A stretch of DNA of 64,000 nt, taken from Panaeolus papilionaceus. Its lineage: Eukaryota; Basidiomycota; Agaricomycetes; Agaricales. Below are positions 25,371 to 36,764 of the stretch, one piece after another. Position 1 is the first letter of the stretch, and every line of letters begins with the position of its first letter. The notes beneath the pieces were generated by a model that searched no databases, was not told where the DNA came from, and was given only the letters and a program-made list of their open reading frames with translations. A program made the position numbers and the translations under genes. The stretch is from positions 2,108,001-2,172,000 of the forward strand of contig JADNRZ010000001.1 in the NCBI GenBank assembly GCA_015501605.1, written 5' to 3'.

Positions 25371-27510
25371 ATGAAGTCTTTTGCTATCTTGTTCTCTCTC
25401 GTCCTTTTGACAGTCGCAACTCCTCTGTCTTATGACAATGCTCAAGTTCACCTCTCTGCGGATGAACCTACATACCCAGGCTACTCACTTGACCTGACTG
25501 CCAAGCGCTTGGTTCAGTTCGACGGTGAAGAACCGGTATGGATGACAGAATATGACAAGGTTGGCGGCAACTTGGACATACTCTCAAACTGCTTCTAAAT
25601 GCATTCCCTCTTACCAGATTAAAGCTAAGGCTTCAGGAGCCAAGTTTTTCGACATGTTGGTGTCTACCACTTTGAGCTTCACTCCTCTGACTCATAGATG
25701 TTGCATAGCACTGAGTCCATGGATTTGGGGCAATCAGCATATCTAAGACCTAAAGGTGACCCGCTTCCAATCCCTCATTTATGTGATAATTAAAAGTGCA
25801 TAGTTACATTCCCCAAACCCAATGCTACGGAGACTGTGTTCCCTATTTTGGATTTGTTGTCAGAGGATGGTCCACAAGAAAACCTCAAGGCGTTCTCAGG
25901 TTTCCGTACCAGGTGTAAGATCCTAAATTCTATAATTGTAAACCCAACTGAATCACAAATACGTCAGACTATCGCAGTGATGTGCTCAACTTTCATTCCC
26001 CCTTGCCTATTTGTGAGAGTTAACGCTTGTTTATAGACCGGGAAACAAAGCCAGCAGTGGCTCCTTTCCAAAATAAATCAGGTATTTGAATTGAAACCTG
26101 AGTATAATCATCTTCTGACAGGCTTTAGATAACTGACGAGTTTGCCTCTAATACCCTTCGGAAGCGCATCACTGCCAAAGAATTCAAGCATTCCTGGGGC
26201 CAGAATAGCATTGTACGAGGCGCTGTGTCTTGTTGCGGTCATATCCTCATCTATCTAGATTCTATGTGTTGAAGGTACCTCAACAAGTGATGATGGAGTT
26301 GTCATCATTGGCGCTCATCAAGACAGGTACTCTGCATGTTAATTAATTTATAATTTTGCTAAACCGCCTTGACAGCACTAATATGTGGCCCTTCCTCCCT
26401 GCACCCGGTAAGGTTTTGCATTTGTATCCCTGTGATGACTTTCTAAGCTTGTTTAATCAGGTGCTGATGGTTTGCAGTCTCCCAGTATTTGTCTCTTTAT
26501 CAATACACTCATCATATATTACTCCAGATGATGGATCTGGTTCTGTCACTATTTTGGAAGCTTACCGTGCTTTGATCGCCTCTGATTTCCAACCCGTAAG
26601 GACGCTCGAGTTCCACTGGTACTCTGCAGAGGTTTGTCAACACCACAATTTCGCGTTGTTTTTCTCTCTTAACAGGGTTGTTCACCGCGATAGGAAGGTG
26701 GACTGCTTGGTTCTCAAGCTGTTGCCAGAGATTATGAAGCTCGTTCCGTCAACGTGCTTGCTATGAGCCAGGTAACAGCATTCCCTATTTTGACAGGACC
26801 TAGGAACTGATTTTCTTTAAAATTTTCAATTTCTATAGTTTGATATGACCGCTTGGGTCAAGGTATGAACTTAGCGCCTAAACCTTCTGCGATATACTCA
26901 CAATTGGTTAGAGGGGAACCCGTGAAGAAGTCGGAATTATCACCGACTTCACAGATAACGAGCGAGTTAACACTGTTGCTTGACATAGACATTTAACCTT
27001 ACTATTGAACAGCCTCACCGGTTTCAACAAGGCTCTGGTTGATTTGTATCTCGATATTCCCTATGTGGAGGTATGGTTGACATCTCTGGAGACCCGCGAA
27101 ACACTAATGTATCATTGCGCAGACAAAATGCGGATATGCCTGCAGTGATCAGTGAGTTTATCTTGATTCTTCCGCATCGCCCCAAACCCTGACTTGATTT
27201 CAGCGCCTCGTGGGGTAAAGCAGGATACCCTTCCTCTTTTACCATCGGTTAGTATTCTCCATTTACGATAATACCCTACGACTCCGTAGCTGACACGGTA
27301 AATGCAGAGAGTTCCTTCGAAAATTCCAACAAGAACATTCACTCCACGAACGAGTAAGTCCACGTTGCTTACCTGTTGGACAACCTGACACCAAGTGATT
27401 TCAGCCGCATCGACATCTCAGACGAGTTTAGCTTCTCCCACATGTTGCAATTCTCTAAGCTGGCTGTTGCTTTTGCAGTCGAACTCGGTGGCTATGATTC
27501 TTCAAAGTGA
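25371..27510 (+). CDS. Secreted M28 family aminopeptidase (leucyl aminopeptidase type)
   Basis: Signal peptide MKSFAILFSLVLLTVATPLS, then a propeptide region (YDNAQVHLSADEP, FPILDLLSEDGPQENLKAFS). The zinc peptidase domain shows the M28 ligands in order: IIGAHQDSTNMW (His), PGADDDGSGSVTILEAYR (Asp bridging), EFHWYSAEEGGLLGSQAVA (catalytic and ligand Glu pair), MSQFDMTAW (Asp) and CGYACSDHASWGKAG (His, with a flanking Cys pair). The end is HMLQFSKLAVAFAVELGGYD. This matches secreted fungal M28E enzymes that release N-terminal amino acids from peptides. More than ten exons with small introns. The stop TGA at 27508-27510 lies in a GTGAGG context, so a further intron cannot be excluded. Confidence 0.88.
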
Positions 27511-27631
27511 GGCCCTGTAAATACACCCCAGGATCCCTGGCGTCAATGACTCAACACACATGGCGACTTTAATTTATGAACGGATTTAGTATACCGATAT
27601 CGTAAGCCCTTGTCAGTTAACCCTGTAGATT

Positions 27632-29747
27632 CTAGTTACCAGTGAGGAACGTCAAACTACTTTTGCCATAAGTAATTATCTCCGGCCCATTGAAAACGGT
27701 GTGGACAATAGGATCGAAATCAACTTCCTTTATGTCCAGTGCTGGTGTCTGTAAATTGTTTGCCAAACAAAGTGAGATTTTATCTAATAGAAGGAGCGGA
27801 ATAAGTACCCTAAGATTGCGAAAATCCCACCTGCACAAAGTCCCATCGTCATACCCCTTGACGAATGCATAACCGTTGATGTCACCCCGAGAAAATCTAG
27901 ACAGAGACCCTCCTTTGCCCCGATAGCCAAAGTGGCAGTCAGGAACCCTATTGAAGCCGCGACCTATCCTATCATCGAAGATCTCAAACTGATATTCAAG
28001 GTGCTTTACCTACAATCCCGTGGGCATAAAAACGTAAGGCTAAGGGGGATGGAGACAGGGAACCTACCTCCATTACGATGACATTCGGCGCTAGACGCGA
28101 CACATGCATTTGATGCACGAGGTTGCTGAACCGCGCCGTCGTCGGTCGAGCAGTCAGATGACCCAGGTCGACAGTAACAAGCCTTGATGAGGTTGCAATC
28201 AAGAGTCGACTGTTGTTGAGGATGAGGGCATCAGGTATTGTCATAGTGCGCATAATTTCTTCACTCGTCGCAATATTTGAATCTGTGACAGACCACAATC
28301 TGATGACTTTATCGTAGCCTCCTGTGAAGAGTTCAATGGCATCTTTGCGGGACCCTTTTGCCGTGAGGCAGCTAATGGACCCTTGGTCCGTATTGGCACC
28401 AGACCTGGTGTTCAGAGTGTGTGGCCTGTGATCCAGATCCACAAGAGTGAAGGGTCCACCTTGCTTAAGATCTTGGTGTGAGAATGTCTACGATATCGTA
28501 ATAAAGAAGATATACCTTATCCATGCGGACTAACGATAACTGGCAAGGGCCTTTATTATAACCAATGCAGGCAACGTCATTTATCATCAAGGCGTCCACA
28601 ACACGGCGACTATCCGAGCTATTTCCCGATGAAAGAGCTGAAACACGGTATCTGAACAGAATGAGAACTCGACGAATCCTCAAGGCTCTGACTGCTTACC
28701 TTTGCAGTCGATCAAAGAAATGGATATCTGCACGCATAGATACTGTGAGAATAGGTAACTTGAGATCAGAAGGCAACAAAATTCTTCGTGCTTTGTTATA
28801 GGGGGTCTGGGGCAATTTAATCGTCTTCCTTCTCCAAGCAGTTGGAGACTGCACCAAAGGCATACTAAATCGTGATAGCCGTGTGGCTTTCAAAGTTTTC
28901 TCCTTGTCCTTTTCAGGGTTTATGACGCCCAGACGAACACCAGGTTGGGGAAATGAAGGCTCAAAAGTCTTCGTCAGGTGTGTTGACAAAAGCGAGAAGA
29001 AATTTTTGTTGGTGTTCTCAGGAGACATATTGAGTGTGTCCCGTGAGCTGCTTTGTGCGATGCCGGATGGTTGTCCACTGTCGGAATCAGATTCTGTGGA
29101 CATATTGTCCTCATATGCATCGAGATCATACCCTTGATAAAGGGACTGTGTTGACTTGTCGGATACCTTCCTTTCCTCTGCAGTCAGATCAATACATTGC
29201 GCGGTGCATCGTTGTGATGCTGCGCTGCTGTGGTCAAAAGCTATTTTTGAACCCCAGAGTAAAGTTGGGTAGTTCTGAAGCATTGCTGCGACGGCTTTTG
29301 CTACATGAGGGTGTTTGAAGTGGATGGATGCTTCGCCGTGGGTCAGGGTCATTGTGACAGATTTGATACTTGCCTTAAATTCATAAAAAGAGGGGTATAA
29401 AGATAAGCAGATGGCCCACCTGTGTGGTGATACACCCATGCGCATGATACATTGGCGAACATCTTCTATGTCCAGATCAGGAGAAAGATCGCACACAGAC
29501 AGAACTTGGCCCTCGAAATGAATCCTGGAAGCTGCGGCAGAGCTAAAACATGAACAACAACGTCAGTAACTATATCAAATCAGGGTATAGGCACGAAATA
29601 CCTTGAATTTGATGGACTGCTGAGTTGACCAAGCAACGACTTTGACGCTTCGACACTATCATTTTCAGCAGTTTCGAGGTCCCAATTGTCGAGCCATGAG
29701 GTTTGATACCTCCAAGGAGCATTGTCTAGTGCATTTATACTCTGCAT
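27632..29747 (-). CDS. WD40-repeat-like protein with an N-terminal RRM-like region
   Basis: Start chosen at MQSINALDNAPWRYQTSW because no ATG precedes it in the frame. Residues about 55-150 (HFEGQVLSVCDLSPDLDIED, VRQCIMRMG, ...MTLTHGEASIHFKHPHVAKA) look like a degenerate RRM fold. A Ser-rich, basic linker follows. The C-terminal half has beta-propeller-like strands: AIELFTGGYDKVIRLWSVTD, a run ending SSRLVTVDLGHLTARPTT, FVKGYDDGTLCRWDFRNLR, and the end NGPEIITYGKSSLTFLTGN. At least one clear GH...WD-type unit is visible; others are diverged. No known orthologue named. It converges with the M28 gene, 121 bp between stops. Confidence 0.65.
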
Positions 29748-30143
29748 CTTTTGCAGAAGAACGTGGGGTGCAGATAATGAGCTCAAGGGGCGCACGATTT
29801 CATTTAAGATATTAGCGAGAGAAGTCGTAGTAATACTAACAGGTAAGTACTGAGTCCTGGCAGTGATATCAATGAAAGATTTGAAGAAAAGTTTACACGT
29901 GATCGATTATAGTCAATTAGCAACTCCTGAGCTCAGAGCTGCATTCAATTCCAATTCAAAGTGACATTGTCAGTGTCAGTGTCAACATTCATACCAAATC
30001 CCAACAGCATCGGACACTGTGCCCAGGGTTCAGTGCTAGTGTCCATAATTTCGGTCACCGGTTTAACCGTGAACCTTTACTTTGTTCAGTAAAAAAGGTT
30101 TTGGAACTCAGGCCTACGATTACGCCTTCACGTCAGTAACATC
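29748..30143. promoter_or_regulatory. Divergent start region of WD40 gene and small membrane-protein gene
   Basis: 396 bp between opposite starts. It contains a short stuttering repeat of gtcagt units at about 29965-29985. The minus-strand frame is open upstream of 29747 for about 50 codons (VSITTTSLANILNEIVRPLS) but has no ATG. Confidence 0.4.
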
Positions 30144-30690
30144 ATGTCTCGCGAAGAGAAACGTGCAGACGTGGAAAGGGCATACCAAATTCAATCCGAA
30201 GCAGCCACTAAAGTTCGTAAACAGTACCCCTTGGCTGGCCTATTAGTCATGGTTTTCGGACTCATCAGTGAACCAGGGAGCTGCTCGTTTTTTCGCCATC
30301 GGTCTTGGTACCGCTACTATTCTCAACCACCTGTCACCTTTCTTTCGGTATGTTGCAAACAATAAAAGGTTTTCAGAAATTTTATTTATTTATCATGTAG
30401 ACGGCAAACGTTGGCTATGAAGGGCTTCTTTGTGACCACTTGTACGTATCAATATTATAAACCTTTTTGGCGCTGAGATCAATCGAACATTCTGTCTTCA
30501 AGTTACCGTTACTGGCCTCGTTTTTTACGCGGAACACGCTCTGCTCGAGCATGAAAACATTAGACGGCGGGAAGAGAATATAATTCGCAAGGAGGCTCGA
30601 CTCGACCTTGCTCGGCGTGGGCTAGTTCCAACAGAAACCGAAATCGCAAAATGGAAAGCGGAGAGGTCCAAAGAGAAAACGACGAGGTAA
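30144..30690 (+). CDS. Small conserved membrane protein, unknown function; one-base frame break
   Basis: Start MSREEKRADVERAYQIQSEA. A first hydrophobic segment YPLAGLLVMVFGLIS is followed, one base out of frame, by NQGAARFFAIGLGTATILNH and LSPFFR. After an intron: RQTLAMKGFFVTT, then VTGLVFYAEHALLEHENI, REENIIRKEARLDLARRGLV, PTETEIAKWKAERSKEK. The predicted protein has about three membrane segments and a long charged C-terminal helix. Both sides of the break look conserved and the change occurs at about 30266-30275. A 31-nt intron (30247-30277) would also restore the frame but is too short to be likely. I do not recognise the family. Confidence 0.6.
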
Positions 30691-30898
30691 AGAGCTAGGA
30701 TCTTGTCCAACTCCGCCCTTAGATGTCTCGTTATTGCAATTGGGTATTAATTCGCATTTACACACTAGGGTTGCTGATTATTCTAAAGAAAGCAACTCGA
30801 AAAAAGTCCAACAAAATTAGCTAATTTCAAACAACACGAAAACAAGTCGAAGGTATGATCAAACAGTGGATTGGAAGATGCCATTTGCGAACCGATCC

Positions 30899-33086
30899 TC
30901 AGTATGCGTGAGGACTGCTGTGGATGACAGCAACATGTCCATTCGTCTGTCCCCATTGACCATGCTCGTCGACCGCAACAGGGGGCTTGGGAGGTGGACC
31001 AGGATATATGGCATTGCTATTCACCCCACCCAAATTCAAGGGCGGTGGCGGGGGAGGAACTGGCAATGGGGCCTGTTGAAATTGGGCCTGAGGGTAGGAT
31101 ACTGGGGGAACAGGAAGACTGCTTCGCCTTTGACGTTGTGGGGGCGGTGGAGGTGGTGGTGGTACATTGATCTGTGTACCAGTTGGAGGGTTATATGCTA
31201 CAGTTGGTGGCGGTGGCGGCGGCGGCGGAGGTATGGGAAGTGGGATGTGATTATTAGGGGAATACCCAGCTGAAGAAGGTGCCAAATTATAGGGTGCAAC
31301 GGATGGAATTGTAGGATTAATGTTTGATGAAGGAAGAGATTGTGACGGTTGAATTATCTGCGACTGTGAAGATGCTGGTGGCATTGCTGGCTGCGTGTAC
31401 ATGACTTGTGGCTGCTGTGGTAAGGGCCGGGAAGTATGTCCACTTGTGGAAAGGCTTTCATGAGGAGACGTGGTCGATTGATACGAAGGAATTAAAGGAT
31501 TGGGCGATGGAGGATGAGCATTCGACTGAGAGGGAGAAACAAATTGCTGAGGCGCAGAGACGGAAGGAGTGAGTGTGTAAGATGGGTAGCTGTATGGTTG
31601 TGTGGGTTGCTGAGGCTGAAATGTGAGTGAAGTTGATTGGTGAATGTATGACCCTGGTGCTGGTGTGTGAGCCATGGGGGGAGGGTATACAGCTTGGGTT
31701 TGTGAGATGAATTGAGAGGCATAACCACCGGGGTTGGGGGTGTGTGATATGGGCGCTCCGAACCCAGAAGGCTCCGACACATGGGACGTCAATGCGGTGA
31801 AAGCGGTCTGTTGTTGCAGTGGGACAAATCCAGAGGAAGTAGCAGGCAAACTGTGACGAGGTCCTCGGCCAGAAGGTTGGTATGATTGTGGGGCCGCTTC
31901 GTATGTCGGCTGATGATATAGCTGGTTACTGTAGCCATGAATGCTACCAGTGGAGTTGTGGTGGTATTGAGCACCGAGCTGGCTGTTTGTTACTGATGCA
32001 TCATACGGATATCTTGTCGGTTCCTGTACTTGATCGTAACCGTAACTCCCATAATGCGTGTAGTTAGAATATGTTCCAGATTGCTGATATGTTGACTGAG
32101 TCGGCTACAAAAAGTATCAATAGCAAACCCGCGAAGATAAGCTTGATAACGTGCCTGGTAATTGTCCTGTCGCCATTCATCAGTAGAAACCCCAAATTCG
32201 CTAAACTCTTGCGAGAGCGCATCAACTTGGCCATTTCTATTCCTTTCATAGGGCGCAACATAAAGATCGAGTCTGGAATTTGATGCCCTGAGCGACGAGG
32301 GAAGAACGTCTGAACTTTGACGCGAGTGGCTGTAAGTTCCGTTCGACGATGGAGCCTGCGAAGGGGAAGTGCCGGAGGGAACAAATGTTCCAGGTCCAAC
32401 GTATTCCTTGTTCTTTGTAGGTTTTGGTGTCTTCTTCTCTGGGGGTGGCTCCTGTACAAGCAGATCAATGCCATGCATGAGTACCAAACGGTCAACGCAC
32501 GTTCGACCAGAAAGTCAACTCCAAGTACACCTTCCCAGCAAACTTGTCCTTGTACATCAGGTTGAACCAATCTATCAGTAGAATGAGAAGATGCCCAAAA
32601 AGAGGCTAAAGAAGGGTTACCGTCAGTCTCCCCTTTGGTCAAGACCTCGGTGAGATCTACTTCTGTTTCGCCAATTAAGTCAGGTTCGCGAGGGTCATCA
32701 GCATAACAAGCAAGCCTCATGATCTTGCCGCCTTTAATCTTTTTCAGTTTCTTGTCATCCTTTGGAGGTGGTGGCGGAGCTTCCGTAGCTCCGTCGCCCT
32801 GTGCTGTACGAGCCAGCACATCGTCAACATCTTCAAAGAGTGTGAATCGGATTTCTTCATCCCATTCCGGGTGTTGGCCGCCTCGTTTGATGGCTTTGGT
32901 TCTACGTTTCTCGCCGTTTACGACCACCAAGCAGTACGGATCCTGCTTTCCTATATGTCGTTTATTGGGAAGATGGTTCTGTCTTACACTGTTGGGATGC
33001 ATGTAATGACGCGTTTGTGGCAATGTACGCACCGCTCGGAGAACCACAACGATCAAAGTCCCAATCTCTCTCGGTGTCAAGGACAT
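30899..33086 (-). CDS. C2-domain, proline-rich cytokinesis protein, Inn1/Fic1-like
   Basis: N-terminal C2 domain: MSLTPREIGTLIVVVLRA, then (after removal of a probable 54-nt in-frame intron) NHLPNKRHIGKQDPYCLVVV, NGEKRRTKAIKRGGQHPEWD, EEIRFTLFEDVDD, and DPREPDLIGETEVDLTEVLT. The middle exon gives PPPEKKTPKPTKNKEYVGPG. The remaining 500 or so residues are Pro/Gln/Ser/Tyr-rich, with several uninterrupted polyproline runs near 31.0-31.25 kb. C2 followed by a PxxP-rich tail is the layout of yeast Inn1 and S. pombe Fic1, which link F-BAR/SH3 proteins to septum formation at the bud neck or division site. Orthology is inferred from layout and the C2 sequence. Confidence 0.68.
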
Positions 33087-33394
33087 GTATAGAATATGTC
33101 CTTAATATCAATGATATCCGACGAAACGAAGAAACATGAATTGTTGGATGGATGAGTTTCAGTTGTGGTGGCTTAAATGGAATGGACTTGTTCAGACAGT
33201 GACGGATGTGGTAAATCAATGTTTGGGTATGTTATTCTCTCGCTGCGCGTCAAAGCACCAAGCACAAGTATTAGTCGCACCAAGGTCATTTAGCGCCGCA
33301 AAGCAATGATATATAAGCAACGATGCCGACTACATTCACATCAATTCAACATTTATGATATGCTATCGCACGGTTTAACATTAAAAAATTCTCC
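33087..33394. other. Spacer between two minus-strand genes
   Basis: 308 bp without a gene. It presumably carries the promoter of the C2-domain gene and the GH125 3' end. A TATA-like atatataag occurs near 33310. Confidence 0.4.
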
Positions 33395-35947
33395 CTATTT
33401 TCCTGGTTTATAACTCTTATTGGTCTTGAGAATCAGATGAGGCTTCCTGTCAGCCAAGTCCAAAATCATCTCCGCGAAATAGCTGTTCGCCCAGGCAAAC
33501 CAACTCCGAGTGTATGATTTTGGGTCGTATATGGACTGCGACTCGTGAATCAACCCCAAGCCGTTCGTATTCTGTTGTTATGGTCCAATAAGCTGTCAGC
33601 CTCAAGTAACATGACCAAATCATAGTGCGCCGTACATTGGCAACAAGATAGAGAGACTGTAATATTTCTGTGTCGTCATCACTGCCAAAAATTGCGGAAA
33701 TGTGTGACATGGGCCTATGGTAGTGTGCCATTAGAGTTAGAAGAGAAAGACAGCTCAATATACTTTCTCGAGTACGTACCATGGGTGCCATGGGTCGACA
33801 TGAGGTCCCCTAACCAAGTTATCATGAGTTGATCAGTCTCTGTCAGGCATGTCAAAGGAGACTCACCCAATGCCGTTGAAGGTCTTTCCAGCAGAGTAAT
33901 AAGGGTTGTTGCGAGACAAAAGGAGCTTACGAGTTGCTACATAGGCTGGATCGTGCTTGTCCAGAAACCCGAGGTAGGGGAGGGACAGCAAAGACTGCCG
34001 ACGCACATCAGGGTATCATACACATTGGGCGGCAGGATGCATACCGGAACATTTGCGTCGTCCATGACATAACGCCCGCCAAAGCCTTACAACAATGAGA
34101 TCGATCCTCCACGAAGCTAGTAGACAACCCTGACTTACCATTCGTTTCATACGCAAAGATGTTGTTGACCACCTGCAGTGCACCGGTGATTAGCAATCCT
34201 GCCCCAGAAGCGTGTATGAGTCAACATACAGTCGTATTCCAGATGGCATCGTGAATTCGAGCACTCCACTCCTTGGCTTGTCGACTAACATTGCGAAGCT
34301 GTTGCGTGTCGTCTAATAGGCCTGCCAGTTGTGTGAGCTCCACGCTTAACATGGCATTGGCAGGCGTCAGGAACGCTATGTGACGAGAAGTGCGTAAATG
34401 GCAAAGCCTCAAAACAACGAGGAGCATTTACACACCGAAAGTGCTGAGATCATCCGAAGGGCGGTGATGTGTTCCAACTAGGCCTGTGTAGGCTTTTGGT
34501 TCCCCATTTCCGTCATTGTTCACCATTGGAGATAATGCACCATGTCCACCGGTCCAGTTGTAAAATGAGATGAAATTGAAATCCTTATCGAAGGTTGACT
34601 GTGACTGCTCGTTGATGACACGGAATATCTGGTCAATAGCAGCACGCCCTGAGCATGTGCACATTAACGAAAGTGCATCATCAGTTCAGCCGAAATTGCG
34701 TACAGTTGGAATTCATAAAAGAGGTGTCTTTTGTGGCCTGGTAATACGAACGCGAGAGTTTTAAAAACCCGCAAAGGGAATCCAACTCATACTAGGCAAA
34801 AAAGGGTCAACATTAAACACATGGTACCTCGTTCAACTCACTTTGCATTCAAAGACAGTGTTGTTATTGACAGGCCTGTTCATTTCATCAGTAAGATTAC
34901 CGTTTGTCTCATATTTACATGACATACGGATTGACTGTGACACCGTCCGCCCAGTCGTTGTGTGAAGGGGCTAGTCCGCTTTCCGGAGGGGGTTGGAATG
35001 CGCCACCTGTAAGATGAAAAACAACATGACAGGCGAATGTCAGAATCCCGAAAATGAAAACTTACAATATGGATACTGAGCTACATAACGTGCTTCATTG
35101 TTAATTACGGCTTTTACCAGCGTGGCCAATTCTGGGTCAACTGAAAGAAGAGAATGGTAATGCGCGAACTGAAATGCCATTTGTAACTCGTTATTAGTTT
35201 ATCGGATCTGGCAAGCATGCATGTGAAGGGAAAGCAAACCTGATTTGCCGTATCACGAAGCCACTGTGCACTGGAGATGGGGTAAATTAAAAAGGGGATG
35301 GTTATTTAATTAAGAGACCGACGTGATATCCTGGTTTGGCCACACCATAAGCGATTCAGAAGTACAAAACGTGCTTGATGACATACCCCAGTGATAATGA
35401 AAGCCAGGTTTTGAGCCTGGAAATTAAATAAGTCAGACGTCAGAGATAATCGCTAGAGCACGATATGAACCTTGCTGTAATATTTCACCGTGGTGTCTGC
35501 GCACATATATTCTGGGTTTAGACACCACATTCGTAAACGAGTTACGGATGGCTCGTACCGAGGGTGTTTGGAAAGGTGTTTTCGAACAACCTTGCCAGGT
35601 CTGGGTCCTTCAGTTGGAGTTTCATGTCGGAAATGACTTTCTAAAGGGACCTCTGATCAGTTTTTTTGTTTTTATATATATTAAAGCTAAAACTATGGTA
35701 TACCTCGACAGCACTGCTATTGAATGTTCGGCATGCAGGCGGTGGGCGCATAAAGGGCAACCCCAAAGACCCGGTGGAAAAGGGGCCATGAGGATTCTAA
35801 TAGTCATGTTAATAGCATCATAGATTATCGGTCCACGAAGAGTATCACGATTACCTGCGAGTATGTAGTGTAGTCCTGACATTGGGCATTAATCGTGGTC
35901 GCAAGAGTAGAGATCCCTAGAAGGGCGCCTGGCATTGCTAATTTCAT
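33395..35947 (-). CDS. Secreted GH125 exo-alpha-1,6-mannosidase
   Basis: Signal peptide MKLAMPGALLGISTLATTIN then AQCQDYTTYSQ. Family blocks over many exons: VISDMKLQLKDPDLARLFEN, FPNTLGTTVKYY, AFIITGDINAQWLRDTANQF, ARYVAQYPYCGAFQPP, HNDWADGV, ECKYELDSLAGFLKLSRSYY, GLVGTHHRPSDDLSTF, AFLTPANAMLSVELTQLAGL, and FNGIGGPHVDPWHPWPMSHI near the end. DINAQWLRD, THHRPSDD and AFLTPANAM are typical of GH125 (metal-independent exo-alpha-1,6-mannosidase), which trims alpha-1,6-linked mannose from fungal mannoproteins. The frame is open to 36061 with another ATG, giving a 38-residue extension, but the start at 35947 gives a standard signal peptide. More than a dozen exons. Confidence 0.88.
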
Positions 35948-36764
35948 TTTTACAGAGCTCCAAAGAAGGTAGAATTTCTTGAAGTCAGGTTCTAAGCGGT
36001 TTCCTCCTGGTTTATAAAGGTTTTCAGTGAACCACAAGAGTACGCCAGTGAACGTCAACATGACGCCGACCGAAGTTACTTGTACGGTCCGATTGTGATT
36101 CAGCAGACCTGTTGCTATATTAGTTCTCGTTCTGACCTTCTGAAGAAGTTATGGTCATACAGATCCTAAAATAAACATACAACTTGGGGTTACTCGTTGT
36201 TCTAGCCAGTGACGAATCATATTCAGAGAAAGTCGAGGGGTGGTTGGTGTGAACAGGGGCGTAATTGTTTGCAACTGTGTTGCATCTCTACTCACCATTC
36301 AGGAGAACCAGGATTGAATGGCAACTATGTAAGAACTAGTCTTGACACGAAATCCGAGGCTTTCTTTTAGTCATGATGCTTGGAAGCAAGTGTATCTTAT
36401 CATGTGAGGGTCTGACCGCGTGCTTCAGAATCAGATTTTAAGAAATATCCAGACACACAGTCTTCTTTTCATGAAGTATGTAATAAGAGCTGGTGTATAA
36501 GCGGGGCCCATTGCAAGGAATATTAAATGCATTACAGAATCAACCACCTGTGTCGAATGTAGTATATGTGTAGAATGTACAGAACGATAATCAGAATTAC
36601 ACATGAAGATAAAGATGCGAAACTAAGTGCAGCGTTATATTTACAATGCTGTTGAAAAAAACAGAGGGTGTTTGGGGTAGTTCCTTGGGTAAACGGTGTT
36701 GTGAAAGGTGGCGTGCCGTCAGTGACTGACAAGAAATAAACCACGTATATGGAGTACTTCCATG
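35948..36764. other. Spacer between two minus-strand genes
   Basis: 817 bp. A hydrophobic open frame at 36532-36768 abuts the stop of the next gene and is not convincing. Otherwise GH125 promoter sequence. Confidence 0.45.

Noticed and set aside
30866..31273. Plus-strand open frame rich in Trp, Arg and Gly
   Set aside because: It is the antisense reading of the polyproline tail of the C2-domain protein.
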